Assembly: GCA_002717145.1 (NCBI GenBank)
Contig: PBCP01000040.1
Span: forward strand, 1 to 60,412
Source: Planctomycetaceae bacterium
GTDB taxonomy: Bacteria > Planctomycetota > Planctomycetia > Pirellulales > Pirellulaceae
Direction of reading: 5' to 3'
Length of the DNA stretch: 60,412 nucleotides
The notes below the pieces were generated by a model, which was not told the origin of the DNA, did no database searches, and saw only the letters and a program-made list of their open reading frames with translations. Made by a program: the position numbers and the translations under genes. Shown piece by piece: positions 25,264-34,596 of the stretch. Each line of letters starts with the position of its first letter. Position 1 is the stretch's first letter.

Positions 25264-26241
25264 ATGGAATTTGATTTAGTTGGTTTTGTAATGGGTGCTC
25301 TGGACGAAGAAGAGCACGCTCAAGTCGAAGCGGCATTAACCATAGATTATGAACTTCAGCGGCAAGTCGAGCTGATTCGCAATGCGCTAAGCCCATTGGA
25401 GTCATATCGTTACTGTGAGCCGCCGGCTGCTTTGGCGGATACAACGCTAAATTATGTCTTTCATCAGGTTGATGCACACAAAGTGCAACCGGCAGTTTCA
25501 AACGCCTTTTCCCCACTATCTTCAGCGGAACGAACTTCCGGCACAAGCTCTCGTTGGCGCATGACAGATTTTTTGGTGCTCAGTGTAGTGTTGCTGTGCA
25601 TGGCTCTGTTAGTTTCGCCCGCTATTTATAACAGCCGGTTTGTAGCGGGTAAACTTGCCTGTCAGGACAACCTGCAACATTTGTATCACGGGATGCATAA
25701 TTATTCGCTGACCAACAATGGGATGTATCCCACAACACCCGTAGCAAATATCTCGATTTCCGGGATTCAGGCTCCGATCTTACGCGAACAGGCAGGCATT
25801 GAAGAGACTAGGTTTTTCTGCCCGACTGCACCTGAAACGTTGGAATGGCGACAGCGGGGAATTCCGGCAGTACAAACGGTAGTCGATGCCACACCAGAGT
25901 CATTGGACGAATTAACTCACATGGGCGGTACGTATGGCTACAACATAGGTCATCAGGACCAGGGTAAGATACGGCCGATTCGTCATCAGGGTCGTCCTTA
26001 TTTTGCGTTAGTTGCAGATCGTCCTACCGGCGATAGTATTAGTCGACGCAGTTTGAATCATGATGGGATGGGACAAAATGTATTGTTTGAGGATGGGCAT
26101 GTAGCATTCCTTCGCGAAACGAAAGAGAGGACTCTTGGCGATCTATATTTCCTAAGTGATCGAGGACTTGTTGAACCAGGCTTACATAGTAATGATGCCG
26201 TTATTATGGAGAGCGGCAAACAGTTAGTCGCTGAGCATTAA
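25264..26241 (+). CDS. Membrane protein: anti-sigma-like N-terminus, pseudopilin-like C-terminus
   Basis: Residues 1-60 are acidic and helical (FVMGALDEEEHAQVEAAL), resembling an anti-sigma N-terminus, but without the zinc HxxxCxxC motif. One membrane helix follows at about 101-122. The remaining 200 residues face outward and resemble the DUF1559/prepilin-like proteins of planctomycetes: CQDNLQHLYHGMHNY after the helix and NVLFEDGHVAFL near the end (the H-x9-DG region). Position right after an ECF sigma gene supports a role as its membrane-bound partner. The function of the C-terminal region is inferred to be sensing; this is not proven. Confidence 0.7.
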   Translation: MEFDLVGFVMGALDEEEHAQVEAALTIDYELQRQVELIRNALSPLESYRYCEPPAALADTTLNYVFHQVDAHKVQPAVSNAFSPLSSAERTSGTSSRWRMTDFLVLSVVLLCMALLVSPAIYNSRFVAGKLACQDNLQHLYHGMHNYSLTNNGMYPTTPVANISISGIQAPILREQAGIEETRFFCPTAPETLEWRQRGIPAVQTVVDATPESLDELTHMGGTYGYNIGHQDQGKIRPIRHQGRPYFALVADRPTGDSISRRSLNHDGMGQNVLFEDGHVAFLRETKERTLGDLYFLSDRGLVEPGLHSNDAVIMESGKQLVAEH

Positions 26242-26373
26242 CGCCTGTTTTTGGCAGATTGGCTTTCAATAAGAGTAAGCGAAACAGATGACGTTAGCCT
26301 CTTCGACGGCAGTTTTGCTTCCGTTGGGCGGGTTTCTTGCAGAATTATCACGCCTGCCATCAATTGCGCGCGA

Positions 26374-26393
26374 ATAATTGTTTACTCAATTAT
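26374..26393. promoter_or_regulatory. ATAATTG/CAATTAT inverted repeat
   Basis: ATAATTG (26374-26380) and CAATTAT (26387-26393) are perfect 7-base inverted arms around TTTACT. It could be an operator for the gene that follows, or simply an A/T-rich chance palindrome. Confidence 0.25.
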
Positions 26394-26430
26394 CAAAAAC
26401 GATAGCCTCCTTTTGTGATTTTCTTCTTCT

Positions 26431-27237
26431 GTGTTTTGTTTCGAACAAGTACGACTTGCCGGTTGGATTGCATTTTCCAGTGAAGACCTTCTTCGGTCCA
26501 TGCAGTCGCTGCATTCGGTGCACGCACGGCAGTATCACATCGCTCAGCGTAGGCGGCAGAATTGGTATCTAAGACAATTTCTGGAATCCGGCGACGCTCA
26601 GAAATTTCAAATCGCCAAAAGTGCAATGATGTCTGAAGTCCTGACCCGAATTTGGACAACCGCCGTCAATTCCTGGTATTTAAGTACACCAGACATGACG
26701 ATTGGTCTGGAGGCTGAGTCCAACTGGAATTTATATCTGGCGATACAGGCTGATCATCATGCGTTGAAGCAGCGCATGTTAGAGGAGACCCCGGGCTCCC
26801 TCAATCAGCATAAACTCAAGGAGTGCAAACGTCAGTGTGAGCGGTGGACGGATCTGTTGTTGGCATACATGGGACAACTACCCGGTTCACAGGCCTTTGG
26901 TTATCGTCGCGACCGAATCGACAACCATATTGAAGATTTGCAGTATCAGATTGAGTCGGGACAGCAGGCAGCGGCACGCAAATTCACGAATCTGTCACTA
27001 AAACAGACTTATCATCAAAAGCAGCAACCAGCCTTGTCAGATCTGGAAACAATCTACGACTTAAACAGTCGCTTTGTCACGACCGTCATGTCAAGCTTTG
27101 ATAGTCATTTGATTCAAATCCCTGATCGCTGGCAAAACTATTGGCAACCAAGAGTGTCTCAGGACATTACACTGGCAGAACGATTGATTCAGCAGTGGCA
27201 ACGCGTGGACCGTGGTGAACAGTATTACTGGAATTAA
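26431..27237 (+). CDS. Helical protein of unknown function
   Basis: I recognise no family. The frame opens with GTG at 26431, but ATG at 26500 (MQSLHSVHARQYH) may be the true start, giving 245 residues. The product is rich in Gln, Arg and aromatic residues, is predicted mostly alpha-helical, and has no signal peptide or membrane segment. YLSTPDMTIGLEAESNWNLY is the most distinctive segment. Its stop shares four bases (TTAA) with the convergent stop of the peptide-transporter ATPase gene. Confidence 0.6.
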   Translation: MFCFEQVRLAGWIAFSSEDLLRSMQSLHSVHARQYHIAQRRRQNWYLRQFLESGDAQKFQIAKSAMMSEVLTRIWTTAVNSWYLSTPDMTIGLEAESNWNLYLAIQADHHALKQRMLEETPGSLNQHKLKECKRQCERWTDLLLAYMGQLPGSQAFGYRRDRIDNHIEDLQYQIESGQQAAARKFTNLSLKQTYHQKQQPALSDLETIYDLNSRFVTTVMSSFDSHLIQIPDRWQNYWQPRVSQDITLAERLIQQWQRVDRGEQYYWN

Positions 27238-29078
27238 GAGTCCCTAAGTGTTTTCCGATGGTTCACCAGGCGACGAATATTCTCAAGGTCGTCACACGGA
27301 GTTGCTTCGATTAGTCGCTGTGTGTATTGTTCCCGCGGATTGCGGTAGATAGCTTCTGAAGGACCGTATTCCACGATCCTTCCATCTTTCATGACGGCCA
27401 TCATATCTGCCATGAACTTTACGACGGAGAGGTCATGGCTAATGAAGATGTACGTTAAACCTCGGCTTTCCTGTAACTCATTCAGGAGATTTAATACCTG
27501 AGCCTGGACCGAGACATCTAGTGCCGAGACGGACTCATCACAGATGATGAATTCGGGCTCCACCGCCAGTGCTCGGGCGATACAGATTCGTTGCCTTTGG
27601 CCTCCAGAGAACTCATGAGGGTATCTTTTCAAGTGCTCGGGAAGCATACCTACTTCTTCCAGCAGGGCCGCGGCCTTATCCATTCGATCCTTCTTCGACG
27701 TTCCAAATCCCTGAATCACCATCGGCTCGGTCACCATAGATTCGATGGTCATACGAGGATTCATCGAGCCAAATGGATCCTGAAAGATGATTTGCATTTG
27801 TTGACGCAAACCCTTAACGCTCGTGGATGTAATCACCTGGCCATTAAATTGAACCAATCCACTGGTTGGACGCACCAGCTGTAAGATGGCTCGTCCGGTA
27901 GTGGTCTTTCCACACCCCGACTCTCCAACCAGCCCCAGAGTCTGCCCTTTGAATACATTGAACGTGATCCCATCGACCGCTTTCACATGGCCGACCGTGC
28001 GTTGCAGGATACCCTTACGTACCGGGAAATGCACTTTAAGGTTGTCGACCGATAGCAACGGTTGTGCAGTTTCGTCGACACAAGTTGCTTCGCGTCCGTA
28101 GGATGCAGGATCGTCGTCATATCCATATCCCTGTAATTCGGATCGCTTGCTTAACAAACGTCCGCGGCCATGATTTTCGAAGTATTCCAGCTGTTCCGGC
28201 CCAACCACTTTTTCGGTGATCGTGGCGCTACCATCACGGTGGATTTCCGAATCCATAAAATCAGAAACGGTAGGTAGTCGTTTATAGGTAGTGTCCAGTC
28301 GAGGTCGGCAATTAAGCAGCCCTTTGGTATAGGGATGCTGCGGGTTTTCGTAGATGTCCAGTACCCGTCCCTGTTCGACGACCTTCCCACGATACATCAC
28401 GAGGACTTCATCAGCAATTTCTGCGATTACCCCTAAATCATGAGTAATAAACAGAACGGCCATTTGGCGGTTATCACGCAATTCACGAATCAAATCCAGA
28501 ATTTGCTTCTGAATTGTCACGTCGAGTGCAGTGGTGGGCTCGTCTGCAATTAACAGCTTGGGATTACAAGCCAGTGCCATGGCAATCATGACGCGTTGCT
28601 TTTGACCACCGGACATTTGATGAGGGTAGTAGCTGACCCGTTGGTCCGGGTCTGGGATTCCAACCTCATCAAACAGCTCCACTACGCGTTGCATTGCCGC
28701 TTCTTTGGAAATGTCCTCATGCTGCAAAATGGCTTCAGCAACCTGGTCTCCCACACGATGCACCGGGTTAAGCGATGACATCGGTTCCTGAAAGATCATG
28801 CTAACATCGCTGCCACGCAGCTTTCGCATTTCCTTGGCAGAGATATTGACTAAGTCCTTACCGAGAAATGAAATCGTGCCATCATAGATCTCAGCAGTTG
28901 CCGCTAGCAGATTCATAATGGTTAACGAGGTTACCGATTTTCCGGAGCCCGACTCGCCCACGACGCCCAACGTATGGCCGGGTTTAATCGACAACGATAA
29001 ATCATCTACAGCCTTCACCACACCGTCTTCGGTGTTGAAGTATGTTTTCAGGTTGTCAATTTTAATTACGTCGTTCAT
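27234..29078 (-). CDS. Oligopeptide ABC importer, fused tandem ATPase (DppD+DppF type)
   Basis: A single 614-residue chain with two complete ABC ATPase domains, equivalent to separate DppD and DppF subunits. Domain 1 has Walker A GESGSGKS near 41, signature MSGGQKQR and Walker B LLIADEPTTALD. Domain 2, from about residue 340, has GESGCGKTT, FSGGQRQR and FIICDESVSALD. A linker of roughly 60 residues separates them. The first domain ends with the oligopeptide-family C-terminal region (HPYTKGLLNCRPRLD), the second with a shorter one. It powers the adjoining permeases; stop-to-start spacing to the upstream gene is 3 bases. Confidence 0.95.
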   Translation of the reverse strand: MNDVIKIDNLKTYFNTEDGVVKAVDDLSLSIKPGHTLGVVGESGSGKSVTSLTIMNLLAATAEIYDGTISFLGKDLVNISAKEMRKLRGSDVSMIFQEPMSSLNPVHRVGDQVAEAILQHEDISKEAAMQRVVELFDEVGIPDPDQRVSYYPHQMSGGQKQRVMIAMALACNPKLLIADEPTTALDVTIQKQILDLIRELRDNRQMAVLFITHDLGVIAEIADEVLVMYRGKVVEQGRVLDIYENPQHPYTKGLLNCRPRLDTTYKRLPTVSDFMDSEIHRDGSATITEKVVGPEQLEYFENHGRGRLLSKRSELQGYGYDDDPASYGREATCVDETAQPLLSVDNLKVHFPVRKGILQRTVGHVKAVDGITFNVFKGQTLGLVGESGCGKTTTGRAILQLVRPTSGLVQFNGQVITSTSVKGLRQQMQIIFQDPFGSMNPRMTIESMVTEPMVIQGFGTSKKDRMDKAAALLEEVGMLPEHLKRYPHEFSGGQRQRICIARALAVEPEFIICDESVSALDVSVQAQVLNLLNELQESRGLTYIFISHDLSVVKFMADMMAVMKDGRIVEYGPSEAIYRNPREQYTQRLIEATPCDDLENIRRLVNHRKTLRDS

Positions 29079-29081
29079 ATC

Positions 29082-30167
29082 TTAATCTTTAGGGTCGGCC
29101 AGACGCGGATCGGTCGCCTCCTGAAGTCCTTCACCAATCAGGTTGTAGGCCAGAATGGTGATGAAGATTGCGATACCCGGAAATACGATTTGCCACCATT
29201 CGGTATAGTTTGTCATCCCTGCATTAAGAATGGTTCCCCAACTGGGGTTTGGTGGTGGAGCTCCAAAACCTAACAGGCTCAGCCCTGCTTCCACTTTAAT
29301 AGCAGCAGCAATTCCAAAGACAATCGGTACCATGACCGGTGCTAGCGAATTGGGCAGGATATGCCGAAACATAATCCTGAAAGGTCCGGCGCCAATACTA
29401 CGGGCAGCCGCTACAAATTCAGACTCTTTTAACTTGAGGAATTCGGCACGTGTCAACCGCGCCATGCCTGTCCAACTGGTGAACCCTAAGATGGCCATCA
29501 TATGCCAGATGGTCGGTTTCTCAATGACAGCAATCAATGCCAAAATGAGCACGATACTAGGGATACACATTACCAGTTCGATAATACGACTAATGATGAT
29601 ATCAATCCAACCACCAAAGTAACCCGCGATGGCACCGACAACGATTCCAATGGCGGCTGCAATTCCGGTCGACACAAATCCGACGAGTAGGGCAATTCGC
29701 GTTCCGTGCACCATCATAGCCAGCACGTCTTTTCCCTTGGAGGTGCCGAATAGATTCAAGCTACTGGGTTTGCCTCCATTAAAAGGGTTGCCGGGGCGAT
29801 CGCCCCATTCGTTATCACGCACCGGTCGGTATGGATCTTGAAAGATCAGTGGCCATATTGCCCAACTCTCGGGGTCCTTTTCTTTAAGATTTTTAGGATA
29901 CCGTTTTCGAAAACGATCTTTCTGAAAAATTGGATTCTCCCAGTCAGGATTAAAGTAAGCCATGCAGGGAAAATATAGATTGCCTTTATATTTACAGACA
30001 ATGGGTTTCGTTCCGGCAATCATTGGGGAACAGACAGCAATCAGGCTCAAACATAGCACAACGATTAGGGCGCACATCGATAGTTTCTTACGACGAAAAC
30101 GCAACCACGCGTGCCGCCAGAAGCCCGGCGACTTTTTGCTTTCGTTGGTGGTGTTTGTTTGGTTCAT
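29082..30167 (-). CDS. Peptide ABC transporter permease (DppC/OppC type)
   Basis: Inner-membrane permease of 361 residues. The binding-protein-dependent transport motif lies in ARSIGAGPFRIMFRHILPNSLAPVMV (EAA loop with the conserved Gly), near residue 255-280. A longer periplasmic region of about 100 residues lies between the first and second membrane helices, as in OppC of Gram-negative organisms. It pairs with the DppB-like protein encoded 14 bases upstream. Confidence 0.93.
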   Translation of the reverse strand: MNQTNTTNESKKSPGFWRHAWLRFRRKKLSMCALIVVLCLSLIAVCSPMIAGTKPIVCKYKGNLYFPCMAYFNPDWENPIFQKDRFRKRYPKNLKEKDPESWAIWPLIFQDPYRPVRDNEWGDRPGNPFNGGKPSSLNLFGTSKGKDVLAMMVHGTRIALLVGFVSTGIAAAIGIVVGAIAGYFGGWIDIIISRIIELVMCIPSIVLILALIAVIEKPTIWHMMAILGFTSWTGMARLTRAEFLKLKESEFVAAARSIGAGPFRIMFRHILPNSLAPVMVPIVFGIAAAIKVEAGLSLLGFGAPPPNPSWGTILNAGMTNYTEWWQIVFPGIAIFITILAYNLIGEGLQEATDPRLADPKD

Positions 30168-30181
30168 TCGGCTGCGGCGTA

Positions 30182-31174
30182 TTATTTGTAGGAAATCCTG
30201 GGGTCAACAAAAGCGTATAGCATGTCAGCCAGCAATTGCCCAAGCAGGGTCAGGACGGACAGAGCAAATGTTAAACCCATGATGACCGGATAGTCGCGGG
30301 TCAGGATACTGCGGAAATAAAGCTGTCCCATGCCTGGCCAGTTAAAAATCTGCTCTAGAATAATAGCTCCACCGAGTAAAGCAGGAAGCGACAATCCTAG
30401 AAGGGTGACAAACGGGATTAGCGTATTTCGAAAGGCATGATGAATCATGATGCGAAGCGGCCCGAGCCCTTTTGCTTTAGCGGTTCGGATATAATCCTGC
30501 CGAACCACTTCTTCCATATTGGCTTTTATAAAACGACTGTAGTAAGCCAGACTGACATAGGTAAAACTGATCACCGGCAGGATCATATGCTTGAGCCAGT
30601 CCCACGCTTTTTGCGTACTTGTCAAAGTCTCATATTCGTCGGATCGAATTCCCATTAACGGAAGCTCAAACGCCGTACCATCAAGCTTGACTGCAAATAG
30701 CAGTTGAAGGAACAGGGCGGCGATAAAGGATGGGATCGCGTACAGCATATACAGGCCAACGCCGACCAGTCGTTCGTCAGCTTTACCACTTCGCCAGGTT
30801 GAAAACAGGCCGATCGGAATTGCTAACAGATAGGCAAGGATTAGAGATGGAACGGTCAGCAATAATGTATTGGTGACGCGGGATCCGATGACGTCTAAAA
30901 CCGGCTTTTTCTCAGCAAAGCTACTGCCAAAGTCACCCCGCACCATATTGGTAAGCCAATGTATGTAGGCTTCCGGAATAGACTTATCCAACCCATAGGC
31001 GGCCTGCATTCGCTGAATATCTTCTTCACTTGGCATGTTCTCCGGATTCATCATGGCAGCATCTGTTGCCAGCGGATTCCCCGGCATGGCTCGAATCAGC
31101 GCATAAATCACCATGGTGATAAGGAGTAGCGTCAACAGTCCCAAAAGGACACGACGAATTAAATAGCCAACCAC
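30182..31174 (-). CDS. Peptide ABC transporter permease (DppB/OppB type)
   Basis: A 330-residue permease with six predicted membrane helices. The N-terminus MVGYLIRRVLLGLLTLLLIT and the MPGNP element near 30 are typical of DppB/OppB. The EAA loop is RTAKAKGLGPLRIMIHHAFRNTLIP. It forms the translocation pore with the DppC-like partner; the solute-binding protein gene is just upstream, 45 bases away. Confidence 0.94.
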   Translation of the reverse strand: MVGYLIRRVLLGLLTLLLITMVIYALIRAMPGNPLATDAAMMNPENMPSEEDIQRMQAAYGLDKSIPEAYIHWLTNMVRGDFGSSFAEKKPVLDVIGSRVTNTLLLTVPSLILAYLLAIPIGLFSTWRSGKADERLVGVGLYMLYAIPSFIAALFLQLLFAVKLDGTAFELPLMGIRSDEYETLTSTQKAWDWLKHMILPVISFTYVSLAYYSRFIKANMEEVVRQDYIRTAKAKGLGPLRIMIHHAFRNTLIPFVTLLGLSLPALLGGAIILEQIFNWPGMGQLYFRSILTRDYPVIMGLTFALSVLTLLGQLLADMLYAFVDPRISYK

Positions 31175-31219
31175 AAAAACGCCTTGATGGAGGATTAGAT
31201 TGTTTTCGAGTAGTGAAGC

Positions 31220-33250
31220 TTACTGCATTGCTGCTGGTTTGAAAATAGTCGATTCACCCGGACCATAGTTGTAAGGCCCACGCGGACTATAATTATAACC
31301 GCGCAACTCTTTGTTGAATGCGTAATAGGCATTTCGGAAGTAGAGCCAGGTATAGGGCTGGTCTTCCCACAATGTTAAGTGGATTTGTTGGTAAACTTTG
31401 CGTCGTTTTTCGATATCCAGTTCCCGTTTACCCTGCTCAAACAATTTATCAATTTCAGGATTTGAATAGCATCCATAGTTCCGACCATTATCAATGGCTT
31501 TGGTGGTCCAGAGGTTTTCAGAGGTATCCGGGTCAGCACCGGTACCCCATCCCGCAAAGACAGCATGGAACTTGTGTTCTAGCATTGTGTCCTGAAGCGC
31601 CGTGAATTCCACCGGCTTTACGTTACAGCGAATACCAATTTGGTCGAGGTTCTCCTGCAGTAGCTCACAAATGGCGATTCGATCCGGTCTGTTGCTTGTC
31701 AGAATGGTGAACTCAAAAGGCATTCGCTGTCGTCCTTCGGAGATACCATCAAAGTCGACATCCAGATCGACAAAATTGTCTAGAATTCCGTCTCCATCGG
31801 TATCTTCCCATCCGGCGTCCGCCAACAGATCCTCTGCTTTGTCTAGGTCCTGCTGATAGGCAGCAGGAGCTTCCGGGGGAGCCCAGGGTGATGTTCGATG
31901 GAAGATCCCTGTGGATGCCTCATCCATACCGAAGCGGTGCTTTTCCAATAATTCCTGATGGTTGAATGCATAGCTCATCGCCTGGCGCACTCGTTTGTCT
32001 TTGAAGTATGGAGACCGGAAATTCCAGCCAAAGTAATAGTAGACCCACTCCAACGCATAGGACTTAGTATTGAATTTATAAAAGTCATCATCATTGGTTT
32101 GAGATTGCCATTGTTCCGGCGTTAACATCATTTCTTCCAAATCCCCTTTCTTCATAGCCAGCAAAGCTGTGTTGGGATTTTCGATGATTTTGAAACGGAC
32201 AGTTTCAAAGTGTGGTTTTCGACGAACCTGCTCACCGTTGTGCATGAAGTAAGAGTCACGACGTTTCACAATGATTTCCTGGCCACGTACCCTTTTTTCG
32301 ATCGTGTAGGCCCCAGCTGTTACCGGGTTTTCGTCAAGTTCGACGTGCTCAGGACTTGTGGCCAAAGTTGGATCGTCGGCAATGGTGCTCTCGTATTTGT
32401 GTTTCGGAATGATAGGAAACAGCATGTTCCATATATTGGTTGCGAGAGGCTCGTTGTGAAAAATGACCAGAGTGTTCTCATTGTAGGCCTTAACGCCTTT
32501 GAGTTGATCCGTTCCTGACCGCACTGCGGGAATGGGAATAGCTGATGTCAGAATGACCTTATATGAAAACTCAACATCAAAAGCAGTGAGCGGGGTACCA
32601 TCGGACCAGGTCAGGTCGTCACGGACAGTGATGAGATCCATTAAGCCATCACTAGAAGTTTTCCAGCTAGTGATAGCGGCGGAATTTCCGTAGGGAGTAA
32701 AATTCCAGTCAAACGTGAACAGCGACATGTTGAGAAGGCCTGACACGTCAAACTCTGCTGTGGAGCTGGACATCAAGGGATTTGTGCTTTTGATGTCTCC
32801 CGCGGTGTGTCGATTCCATTCGGCACTATAATCGACATCGCCATCTACGGCCAAGGTACCCATCGCGGACACAATTTTATCGTTGTCTTCCGGAGTATTG
32901 TTGCGGATCGCCAAAACCTCCGCAGCAGTCATCATGGCCACTTCGTTTTCTTTGCGTTGCTCCATGAGTTGGTAAACGTCGACAACCGGCTTGTCGGTCC
33001 ATGCTTCAATGGCTTCAATTTCTTCCAGTGTTGGTGGAGTGAATTCGGGTACGAGGTCCCCAAATTTATACTCGACGCTTTCAGTGGCCGCTCCTTCGGT
33101 TACTGGTCCGGCCGCGTCAGTATTATTTGTATTCGCCGTTGTGGAAGTACCGTTATCAGGACTGACCGTGTCGTCTGAAGAACAGCCTGTCGTCACGATT
33201 AGAATCGTCAAGGATAAGAATAGAAAAGAGATTCGTAGTGAATTAGTCAT
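31220..33250 (-). CDS. Family 5 extracellular solute-binding lipoprotein (peptide)
   Basis: Start 33250 is chosen over the longer frame to 33334, because it begins directly with a lipoprotein signal (MTNSLRISFLFLSL, Cys in VTTGCSS). A Thr/Asn-rich linker follows. The mature protein of about 650 residues is the Family 5 (DppA/OppA) binding protein: FDVEFSYKVI, FHRTSPWAPPEAPAAY and LWEDQPYTWLYFRNAYYAF near the C-terminus are typical. Around residues 475-485 (DTDGDGILDN, DVDFDGI) lies a short calcium-loop-like insertion. It heads the importer operon and captures peptides outside the membrane. Confidence 0.93.
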   Translation of the reverse strand: MTNSLRISFLFLSLTILIVTTGCSSDDTVSPDNGTSTTANTNNTDAAGPVTEGAATESVEYKFGDLVPEFTPPTLEEIEAIEAWTDKPVVDVYQLMEQRKENEVAMMTAAEVLAIRNNTPEDNDKIVSAMGTLAVDGDVDYSAEWNRHTAGDIKSTNPLMSSSTAEFDVSGLLNMSLFTFDWNFTPYGNSAAITSWKTSSDGLMDLITVRDDLTWSDGTPLTAFDVEFSYKVILTSAIPIPAVRSGTDQLKGVKAYNENTLVIFHNEPLATNIWNMLFPIIPKHKYESTIADDPTLATSPEHVELDENPVTAGAYTIEKRVRGQEIIVKRRDSYFMHNGEQVRRKPHFETVRFKIIENPNTALLAMKKGDLEEMMLTPEQWQSQTNDDDFYKFNTKSYALEWVYYYFGWNFRSPYFKDKRVRQAMSYAFNHQELLEKHRFGMDEASTGIFHRTSPWAPPEAPAAYQQDLDKAEDLLADAGWEDTDGDGILDNFVDLDVDFDGISEGRQRMPFEFTILTSNRPDRIAICELLQENLDQIGIRCNVKPVEFTALQDTMLEHKFHAVFAGWGTGADPDTSENLWTTKAIDNGRNYGCYSNPEIDKLFEQGKRELDIEKRRKVYQQIHLTLWEDQPYTWLYFRNAYYAFNKELRGYNYSPRGPYNYGPGESTIFKPAAMQ

Positions 33251-33440
33251 AGTTGAGGAAGCCTCAGAAAAGTTTTTGGTGCAGCTAGCCGAAGCAGCAT
33301 TCTTTGTTGCATCAGGTATTCTAAAGGATTCCACTTCATGTGGTCTAGATAAACGGTAGGTGATTTATAGAAGGTTTGGAAATGTCTACAATCAATTCTA
33401 CAAACCACACTCAATACGTCGGTGATAAAGGTAATTCGTT

Positions 33441-34595
33441 GTGAATGACAAGCTGGATTGGATAGACAGAGAGTTGGCTGTGGTTGCCGATTCGGGGCTG
33501 TTACGAAAGCTGTCCGTATGTGCACAGGGAGAAAAGTCAACCGAATTGAAGATTGCTGAAAAAACCTACATTAACTTTTCCAGCAACGATTATCTGGGGT
33601 TGGCTGCCGAGCTTGTCCGGGCTCAGGAGGCTTCCCCTTCCGAGGGCCAGAAATGGGGTAGTGGTGCCAGCCCGCTCGTCACTGGTCGGGGTGAAATGCA
33701 TCAACAATTAGAACAGGCCTTAGCGAAATTCAAAGGTACCGAGGCCGCCCTCTCATTTTCGACGGGCTATGCAGCTAACATCGGAGCAATCACTTCTGTT
33801 ACCGGCAACGAGGATATCATTTTGAGTGATGCACGGAACCATGCAAGTATTATCGACGGTTGCCGCTTGTCTAAGGCGACAGTGCAAGTCTATCGTCATA
33901 ATGATGTGGATCATTTAGTTGAGCTATGTAAGCAATCGTCAGGTTTTCGTCGAAAGCTAATTGTGACAGACAGTCTGTTTAGTATGGATGGCGATATAGC
34001 GCGGCTGGGATCATTAGTTGAGATCTCCCGGCAATATCAAGCCATACTAATGGTGGATGAGGCTCACGCCACTGGTGTCTACGGCGAGACAGGTCGTGGA
34101 CTGGCACAGCAACTAGGATGCGAGGATGGTGTTGATATATCTGTAGGAACAATGAGCAAGGCCCTGGGATCGGTTGGTGGATTTGTCACAGGTAATCAGA
34201 ATTTGATCGATCTCTTGGTAAACAAAGCGCGCACCTATATTTATTCCACAGCCATGCCGCATGCGTGTGCTCGTGCGGGAATCCTGGCGTTAGAACTCGT
34301 GAGGAAAGAGCCCGAGCGTCGGGAGCAGCTGTTTAGAAATGTGAAATATTTAACGGATCGTCTGGTTCAAAAGGGTGCGTTGCCTGATCGGCCCTATACG
34401 CAGATTGTCCCATTGATTGTTGGTAGTCCAGAGTTATCGTTAGCCAGATCAAAATCACTGATGAGGTCGGGGTTCTATATACCAGCGATTCGGCCACCTA
34501 CTGTTCCGGTCGGTGAAAGCTTATTAAGGATAAGCCTGAGCAGCGGGCACACGACCGAGCAGTTAGATCGCTTAGTTTCTGTCTTGAGTGAATAG
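33441..34595 (+). CDS. bioF: 8-amino-7-oxononanoate synthase (BioF family)
   Basis: Alpha-oxoamine synthase that joins pimeloyl-ACP/CoA and alanine in biotin synthesis. The 384-residue protein has NFSSNDYLGLA near 45-55, TGYAANIGA, LSDARNHASIIDG, the VDEAHATGVYG aspartate-binding region, PLP lysine K240 in TMSKALGS and AIRPPTVP near the end, which favours BioF over glycine C-acetyltransferase. The start is GTG at 33441. No other biotin gene is in the window, so AKB ligase or a lipid-type synthase remains a minor alternative. Confidence 0.87.
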   Translation: MNDKLDWIDRELAVVADSGLLRKLSVCAQGEKSTELKIAEKTYINFSSNDYLGLAAELVRAQEASPSEGQKWGSGASPLVTGRGEMHQQLEQALAKFKGTEAALSFSTGYAANIGAITSVTGNEDIILSDARNHASIIDGCRLSKATVQVYRHNDVDHLVELCKQSSGFRRKLIVTDSLFSMDGDIARLGSLVEISRQYQAILMVDEAHATGVYGETGRGLAQQLGCEDGVDISVGTMSKALGSVGGFVTGNQNLIDLLVNKARTYIYSTAMPHACARAGILALELVRKEPERREQLFRNVKYLTDRLVQKGALPDRPYTQIVPLIVGSPELSLARSKSLMRSGFYIPAIRPPTVPVGESLLRISLSSGHTTEQLDRLVSVLSE

Positions 34596-34596
34596 C

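Noticed and set aside
27234..29078. Fusion of two ATPases as an assembly error
   Set aside because: Both domains are complete, in the same frame with a plausible linker, and fused DppD-DppF type ATPases are a known arrangement.
33251..33334. N-terminal extension of the peptide-binding lipoprotein
   Set aside because: The extension would bury the lipoprotein signal; starting at 33250 puts it at the N-terminus.
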